Source: Bathymodiolus thermophilus thioautotrophic gill symbiont
GTDB taxonomy: Bacteria; Pseudomonadota; Gammaproteobacteria; PS1; Pseudothioglobaceae
Assembly (NCBI RefSeq): GCF_003711265.1
Contig: NZ_CP024634.1
Span: 1,488,001-1,552,000 of the forward strand
Direction: 5' to 3'
Length of the DNA stretch: 64,000 nucleotides
Positions within the stretch are counted from its first letter, which is position 1. Every line of letters starts with the position of its first letter. A model generated the notes under the pieces. It did not search any database. It was given only the letters and a program-made list of their open reading frames with translations, and was not told the origin of the DNA. The position numbers and the translations under genes were made by a program. Below, piece after piece: positions 63,001 to 64,000 of this stretch.

Positions 63001-64000
63001 CAATGAAAATACTTATTTTGAACGCATTGCCTTGGTAGGTTGCGACACCAATAGCGTTAGAAAGGGCTTAACCAAAGACTTTGCCCGTGCTGTTTATAAT
63101 AACATACCCACCCTAAGAAATGCGGACATTACTGGTAGAACAGGGGAGGTGCAAGTCAATGATGATGGCACCAAAACCATGAAAACAGGGGGCGCTAAAA
63201 CGGTTTATAGTTGGCGTAATGGTGATATTGTTTCAAAAACTGAAGGTGCTAAAACCACTGCCGATAAACTTAAGAATCCGTTAAGCTTAACAATATCTGA
63301 TTTTATTTCTGAACGAATTAGTGAATTTCAGTCGTCAACGACGCTTGTTACCTTTGCGGAGAGTGAATTTTATAATATTCTTTCCGAGTGCATGGAGTAT
63401 GTTGACGATTTCAACTATAAGGATATGAGTGCACAGGAAAAAATATCTTTCTTTCAAGGGGTAAAGGAAAAATTGAGTAATTTTTCCAATACGGGCGCCC
63501 CTCCACCTTCGATGCAGGCGCATATAGCAACATTAGAAAATTATTCTGGGGAAATTATTTCTAGAAGTGAGCATCGTATTAGAATGAACAACAAGTTTCC
63601 AGTTACCATTACAAAGGGCAACAAAGTATCCGATATTATTCATTATGTTTGGACGGGTGGTGCAATGCCAAAATCCTATTTAGATAACATTAAAGCCATC
63701 AAAAGGCAAAATGATAAATTAACCGTACGCCTCCATTACGACCCTGATTCTTTATTAATGAATGAGCTTAAGAAAAGAATGCAGACCCATGTGGATAACA
63801 ATTTGACTGTAGGTGGCAATCGTAGATACGAAGCAATTAAACTTACAAAAAGATTTTCAGATTATTGTGGAGACCGTGACTTAAGCAGTGATGTCATAAA
63901 AGGATTTATGGTTGATGTGTTAGGCGTTCCGATAGCAGAAGTTAATGAGATTGAAGAAAAATCCAACAAATATTGGGGTGATTTTCCTGGGAACAATCCA
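48074..64000 (+). CDS. Giant MARTX-type toxin, gene 4 (N-terminal part, 3' end outside window)
   Basis: ATG 48074 (MGSVVNIF, as in genes 2 and 3) with an open frame of 5,309 codons to the window edge; I followed the frame at several points, e.g. 60242, 62921 and 63041. Architecture as in gene 3: A/B repeats (48159-50984), Q/N linker with extra QT units, adhesin insert (~51767-59020), CPD A (~59730-60205), K1 (~60350-61240), CPD B (~61270-61760), K2 (~61870-62660), CPD C (~62740-63230) and the beginning of the GT44-like domain (from ~63260). K1 is the most diverged copy and has the clearest kinase-like loop (LGEGTFKSAYAF). CPD A, B and C all keep His and Cys. The window ends before the DxD region of the glycosyltransferase. 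By analogy, the missing end should hold a terminal CPD and RTX repeats. Confidence 0.93.
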   Translation, partial: MGSVVNIFRSVVDSIVYFVTGSYVGDDGDNTLTALGFAVWGDGVYMHGGNDTVYAASLKLDVYDTWGDLSIYGAAGLMNINKSDWGNMSVTGLSGAMTLRHTGRSGNINFDGAAASNDVYRHGNTGNISFLGIGISNRVINDVKYGNIDFTGAGMSNVVERRGGERGTINFKGAGALNKVTNTANQGNIYFSGIGAYNKVERRGISGNIVFTGAGFYNKVTNITHQGNINFRGIGGYNKVERRGGYKGNVFFKGVGIGNHVINTAEYGNTDFIGGGGANVVKHSANGNLSFKGIGVINKVDHTGDYGNMTFIGGGGGNFITRSGIKGNGDLTILGGGNIVTWSTDGKLKAKLGGFRLNKIDRYGRGDTNLILISLGNIVNVDVSKGDLSLTGIGIANIVTYKGHGTLSAELFGGANIITREGTGDSILHLLAGANVFTDFSTGDISGSLLGGLNVVTKDGNGDINISMYGGGNVLTHIGDGDIQTRMLGGANVITKSGNGDIIALLFGLANVVTHIGNGNVYLLMLGIGNIATKVGDGDVIVGMFGTGNVLTHVGNGMTAALMISTGANFFTKVGNGATLAVMFSLGGNIFTHIGDGPSAVLMIGGQANIFTKIGNGASVAIMLAGTANVFTHIGNGFSAALMIGGCTNVFTKVGNGTTLATMIGGGNIFTHIGNGFSVAFAVGEANIVTKIGAGNLITAAIGQANIVTHINLAGSSDGNTVSLVIGQANIVTRISSLADFSVTVSPLDAIVSDPVLERHRLFPRGDIFSAPQKFLESGFDALKATGAALLGSNNEGSMVTFAVGRANIITHVGNGAMLGVGIGDANVISKVGLGQTIQAGIGRLNILTSVGDNDSLQIGIGEGNLITKVGSGHSAMVAIGKANITTKVGDGFHVGLSIGKFNVNTLVGDGIAVNALIGKYNLNTRVGHGVNVAVMKGDYNINVRYGDGMNVALAAGKGNITVKIGDGDFYGAMIEIRTNKQSVTAKMKALMQGMLSNLKETAKSVLVSQTIGTVINGDEADTTKLRGTSHSTPKTKTEYTQNVNSANKDIDQSQYQDTDANEDSDIDTQSSKDKQTVNTLKSDTRVNEEDANHDAQTVTAFLNNNNNSLIPTQTQTQTQSQRQGQGQNQSQTHSTGLDELNQSGQSDYHNSYTQFGNTDKITNGANQDIENSKGGIDKSKSKTQQELNNVKQRNQKNQLHQQKEQQGASQRLGDAHLKNQEIGSKAIKQKGPALVAMKVYPTSQHPATKSVFEIGDKVMIALTMDRAMKYQEGKAKYAADSKVIINGLIFSLCANKGFADPSTNPDEITVKNTQLIFEHTVQINDAFTQGKSFAIQSFSDLIISGISDNDGYPPTFTNIIYPISLNNTIVTKFDQRNLSVSGNTFQGYTISKESSDASWNTDAFSQESFVGDGYAIFTLNATSARKGLMLGLSTDNPDGSYKTIEHAVFIHNNKIKDVRNNNTKYTDLNYRYQAGDQIKIERHGTTIRYYHLDHNGNTLRILATQTGISATSALHIDTSIKDKNLTLTHVKLVKGLSNISPYTIDVHAPKPIADAWHIKGETSHTNNTGNTNNILTIGDKIKVTLTLNEAVTLAKVGSNKIMIAGKAFLLTGENNTSTNTLEFVYTIQANDTIGTKDFNIDNQYDITLTDVKDTDGNNIDFSSITSPIQFSKTSLDTNFDIGGGNRITRTNDTYEKTSGAGWNADVTSAKGFVNDGYVIAKIGALGKSMMLGLSSDDTDNSYGSIDYALYADGGIGSKFVIYENGDRKKDTGVAYAIGDYMKVVRSGTSIKYYHIKAADGPLAKGTLLYTSKKTSNVNTQLFLDSAFLSVGAKLSAMQIFSNNHLPFSVDVYAPKPISTNAWQIDTTTADNNGVFTLGDKIKLTLTIDEAVTLAKVGSNKIMIAGKAFLLTGENGTVTNTLVFTYTVQINDKIDAQYFNISNKNDIILNNVTDSDGNNINFDSITYTTPVKLSNTSLDNNLTISSDKRITLTNGVYEKTTNAGWNSDVTSTKGFVNDGYVIAKIGALGKSMMLGLSSDDTDNSYGSIDYALYADGGIGSKFVIYENGDRKKDTGVAYAIGDYMKVVRSGTTIRYYHIKAADGLLAKGTLLYTSSKTSNANTQLFLDSAFHSIGAKLSEMQILSGNKPTLSVDVYAPKPTTNAWHIDCEPANSKGIFTIGDTIKATLTLDKRVTLANVGRNKIVVAGKEFLLTGTNGTVTNTLDFTYTIQANDKLIATSMRYDVLLTGVVDDKGNSVDMSNATSPVGLSNKLIDTDLVINTKPLIASFHSFVLPNLSTITHTDGVYEKILASNWNTNITSAKGFTNDGYAIAKIGSLGKHMRVGLSSVNTNNSTHNMDYALYVSDNTFLIYEKGHYKKDTQVSYAVGDYIKIARSGSTIKYYHIKAADGALAKGTLLYTSNNTSNANTQLFLDSSLYGAGAKLSNMQIFSGSHVAFSVDVYAPKPTKDAWHISGTVNDQGAFALGNEIKITLNIDEAVTLAKVGSNKIIIAGKEFLLTGTNGTVTKTLEFAYTVQLNDKINSAFLIDNKDDIVLTDIKDTDGNSIDFGNLSNGIDITPNSQNLALNNKGLATITTNITRWYANNTNSNIQRMTDGNTRANGALDYATHPKNADGKHILFDFKGVNYNNGSFKLYNRKILTSRINGSVVEFLKDGVVVSIRTISDAGNVIEITPSSDIVFDQVKLTFNGDLQNFREVEIFGKNASLSIDAGAPEPLKHNAWRINRDIADSGGAFTVGNEIKVTLRLDEAVTLAKVDSNKITIANKDFFLTGTNGDTTKTLTFTYTVQANDNINAEDFNINSKKDIVLNDIKDTDGNNINFSSITGAVSLANASLNTDFVIGGNNRITHINGVYKKTANANWNADVASTKGFVNDGYVIAKIGASNKKVMLGLSSNNSNNSYDSLDYALYADPGTNKTLIVYESSERIYCTGVTYAKGDYMKVVRSGTSIKYYHIKAADGPLAKGTLLYTSKKTSNANTQLFLDSAFHDVGATLSEMQIFSGNYSALSIDVHAPKPITNAWHTNSIPNNNNNSTNDNDNSDNSDNNTKKSKNISKGVFTLGDQIKVTLTLDKRITLANVGKNKVIIAGKEFLLTGVNGKITNILEFAYTVQVNDKIDTAFHINNKNNDIVLIDIKDTDGNNINLNKVPNSIDIIPNIQNLSLSKQGLATISTNVSSWYTDDAATNIQRMTDGNTSASGALDYATHPMYADGKHILFDFGAANYSNGSFKLYNRESFTNRINGSVVEFLKDGVVVLSRTISNAGNIVTITPATYVIFDQVKLTFSGDAQNFREIEIFGKNSNLSIDSGAPEPLKNNAWHINRDVADSNGEFNVGDEIKVTLTLDEAVTLAKVGSNKIIIANKAFFLTGANGTITDTLEFTHTVTINDQINAKDFDIDNKNDIILINVKDTHGNNINFSNITRSIELANIPLDTNFNINNSNTSTNDNTNNNNNSNNIIHTGNLYEKTANTGWNTNITSAKGFTDNGSVIVKIGSNNKALMVGLSTNNNSDSNNNNNDNNNPTTSFAIHINNTGNINAVYENNQCVKEFPTDQYLYSAGDYLKIERDNTTINYYLIKANDQATKGTLLYTSSQILSANTKLFSNSALHDIGAQISNIQMFDDNKSSLSIKAKMSTSTTNPLGDNDTFDQTSGNYQLNNNSRTGTSTNNNNPNNPNNPNNPQNTQEEQNTQTAQKWFKPTINHHFFQNLPSSQNLPSSQAPQIFIITGLSNANVDLAMQLKTKHDIVIYYNTTTNQIEYLYGQENDIEVTRIEYHIIANGKSINTLVEDTLNNTYTVNTDDDPDDDIDTQAIVAQLQQAITTNRANTRLHANWLTRHSFAKRGLPFTPTPTTPSTQPNTQPNPQSTQKTSKYQSNIIVQNSNDPTVIEAANALFNKHPTTSILVKFDQNGNLITLKGAPYTPTGDTRINFVDHGTNLSQEGAQSLANKAQTLHQTYSNSNTNIKRIALVGCSTDGANQDLTRNFAKTIYNNTPALKSAEITGRHGDIQINPDGTKTMVVGGEKMIYQWNADLDIVTQQTEESKRVAEVLDGLKLGPFNSETSSQDDNIAYIKKLPTVLTNAEIDTDIILGEGTFKSAYAFRDNPNLIFLALQENEETQILTEEIRMLGELNKLGVKTPKFYRKASFTPGGGLIERHGLIVQRITEAKDIKLNEEIDENTRLSQEVLDYSNQKTLRDIKRLQQVFAHNPDLTVDDFQGIIDQDGQLYIIDPIDVGNTSEYTLNYSTSHELNLFNLMRTEEDIFEHHRRFTKKNSNHIIYIDKTLWESNDELRKKLLKEGQKNINKVIVQYDALTNEKTIITQPDNFQDLIFDTIEVITENPDAQGADLQEDYMLFAEQEHWTMGDDLAFRANSLEGYNTLNLRSNGKNKHNVILRISDDSITRNAAESLYKKHPENSIIVTLDERGRLVFPRDVAFNPDDSVRLNIIGHPSDLEQVGARNLVRYTTQITEKYNMNSLQNESYLNRVALVGCESQELSKAYAKQFYTLKHLRGAIVTGRVGDMQINPDGGKTMEKGGQKIIHTWDYKDRRTVWQTENAKRTGEILKHLKLGLGDTPPPNMPNSLNYDDIGDKVGNGSMKTAYTLKSHPDILFLKLNIKTETRVKNLENEVAWIDKMRELGIKTPEYYKTIVMTDQNQQQHHGILVEHIHDTKVVRPGLSTQIKNERITKRTLDDIQNLLSKFEQNPDLYIPDFQMLMGKDGQLYTFDPGSVSPPMDRPDSPAHQNMRESSIKGLRGLNEKVTIFLKEFNEKNRTHAIFVDEASLKKDPTLRERLISKAKKQQNLAIVSYNFEDALTDPTILYQPDNPQPIDRIEVMTDKGIRSPDQLDMFFLAQSMPSVSGDMIFRNRSVESFSNYQTNIIVQHGNSDTAIKAAQDLANKHPDNSIIVHFDANNKLVTADNELYTPNGNVRLSFVDHGENFVTDESSMDELVDKVKQINDTYGNENTYFERIALVGCDTNSVRKGLTKDFARAVYNNIPTLRNADITGRTGEVQVNDDGTKTMKTGGAKTVYSWRNGDIVSKTEGAKTTADKLKNPLSLTISDFISERISEFQSSTTLVTFAESEFYNILSECMEYVDDFNYKDMSAQEKISFFQGVKEKLSNFSNTGAPPPSMQAHIATLENYSGEIISRSEHRIRMNNKFPVTITKGNKVSDIIHYVWTGGAMPKSYLDNIKAIKRQNDKLTVRLHYDPDSLLMNELKKRMQTHVDNNLTVGGNRRYEAIKLTKRFSDYCGDRDLSSDVIKGFMVDVLGVPIAEVNEIEEKSNKYWGDFPGNNP
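48159..50984 (+). repeat. MARTX N-terminal A and B repeats, gene 4
   Basis: Same units as in genes 2 and 3, with scattered silent differences and a few amino-acid changes (e.g. Ile to Val near 48960). Confidence 0.9.
51767..59020 (+). other. Adhesin-like insert, gene 4
   Basis: Same 16-domain order as gene 2. Differences concentrate in low-complexity loops: the Ig2 loop (52760-52800), the Ig7 N/D/S loop (57205-57265) and the N/T run before lectin6 (58435-58495) vary in number of codons. Confidence 0.7.
59730..60205 (+). other. CPD-like module A, gene 4, His and Cys present
   Basis: Copy of 16128-16602 with VDHGTN and LVGCSTDG. It is the end of the conserved repeat; divergence begins near 60265. 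Confidence 0.75.
60350..61240 (+). other. Kinase-fold-like module K1 plus tail, gene 4
   Basis: LGEGTFKSAYAF is close to the GxGxF glycine loop of protein kinases. TEEIRMLGELNKLGVKTP could carry the helix-C Glu, GLIVQRITEA is hinge-like, and VDDFQGIIDQDGQLYIIDP holds two candidate Asp residues. The tail has NHIIYIDKTLWE. It is the best argument for a kinase fold among all K modules; activity is unproven. Confidence 0.5.
61270..61760 (+). other. CPD-like module B, gene 4, His and Cys present
   Basis: NVILRISDDS, SLYKKHPENSIIV, His in NIIGHPSDLE, Cys in ALVGCESQE, then VTGRVGDMQINPDGGKTM and IIHTWDY. Translated directly from the sequence in the gene 4 frame. Confidence 0.7.
61870..62660 (+). 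other. Kinase-fold-like module K2 plus tail, gene 4
   Basis: VGNGSMKTAYTLK loop, ENEVAWIDKMRELGIKTP, GILVEHIHDTK, IPDFQMLMGKDGQLYTFDP; tail HAIFVDEASLKKDPTLRER and PQPIDRIEVMTDKG. Confidence 0.43.
62740..63230 (+). other. CPD-like module C, gene 4, His and Cys present
   Basis: His in FVDHGENF (codon 62921-62923), Cys in LVGCDTNS (codon 63041-63043). Nearly base-identical to 40510-41000 of gene 3. Confidence 0.74.
63260..64000 (+). other. Start of GT44-like glycosyltransferase domain, gene 4 (cut by window edge)
   Basis: A helical lead-in that differs from gene 3, then VSDIIHYVWTGGAMPKSYLD and a stretch very similar to gene 3, ending at KSNKYWGDFPGNNP. The ASD-Arg and DxD motifs lie beyond the edge. 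Confidence 0.7.

Overview
The window is a head-to-tail array of four giant plus-strand genes for MARTX-type (multifunctional-autoprocessing RTX) toxins. Gene 1 is present only as its 3' end (left edge to 4313). Gene 2 (4515-25679, 7,054 aa) and gene 3 (25889-47800, 7,303 aa) are complete. Gene 4 starts at 48074 and stays open to the right edge (at least 5,309 codons). I see no tRNA, rRNA, CRISPR array, insertion sequence, secretion gene or unrelated housekeeping gene. The gaps between the genes are only 201, 209 and 273 bp. Each holds a polypurine tract followed by a small ORF whose stop overlaps the start of the next giant gene.

Each giant protein has the same plan. It begins with MARTX N-terminal glycine-rich A and B repeats. 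A Q/N-rich linker follows, then a large adhesin-like insert of about 16 domains (8 Ig-like, 6 lectin-like and 2 discoidin/F5-8C-like). Next comes a variable effector cassette built from peptidase C80 (CPD)-like modules alternating with kinase-fold-like modules; genes 3 and 4 add a TcdA/TcdB-type glycosyltransferase (GT44-like) domain. The protein ends with a conserved C-terminal part: a final CPD, an acidic linker and RTX calcium-binding repeats. In all three visible copies the final CPD has Tyr where MARTX CPDs have the catalytic His, while several upstream CPD-like modules keep both His and Cys.

At DNA level the array consists of near-identical direct repeats of about 16 kb (762-16662, 22137-38048, 44253-60264). 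Each runs from the C-terminal third of one gene through the intergenic gap to the end of the first CPD of the next gene. The divergent effector cassettes lie between them (16663-22136, 38049-44252, and 60265 onward). This layout should allow cassette exchange, amplification and loss by homologous recombination. Genes 2 and 3 look almost identical over about 11 kb of their 5' half, which suggests recent duplication or gene conversion.

Organism: MARTX and TcdB-like parts point to a gammaproteobacterium that interacts with animal cells. Arrays of large RTX/MARTX toxin-related genes are known from sulfur-oxidising gill symbionts of Bathymodiolus mussels (SUP05/Thioglobus clade), which is my best guess. 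It rests on gene content only and is not proven by this window.
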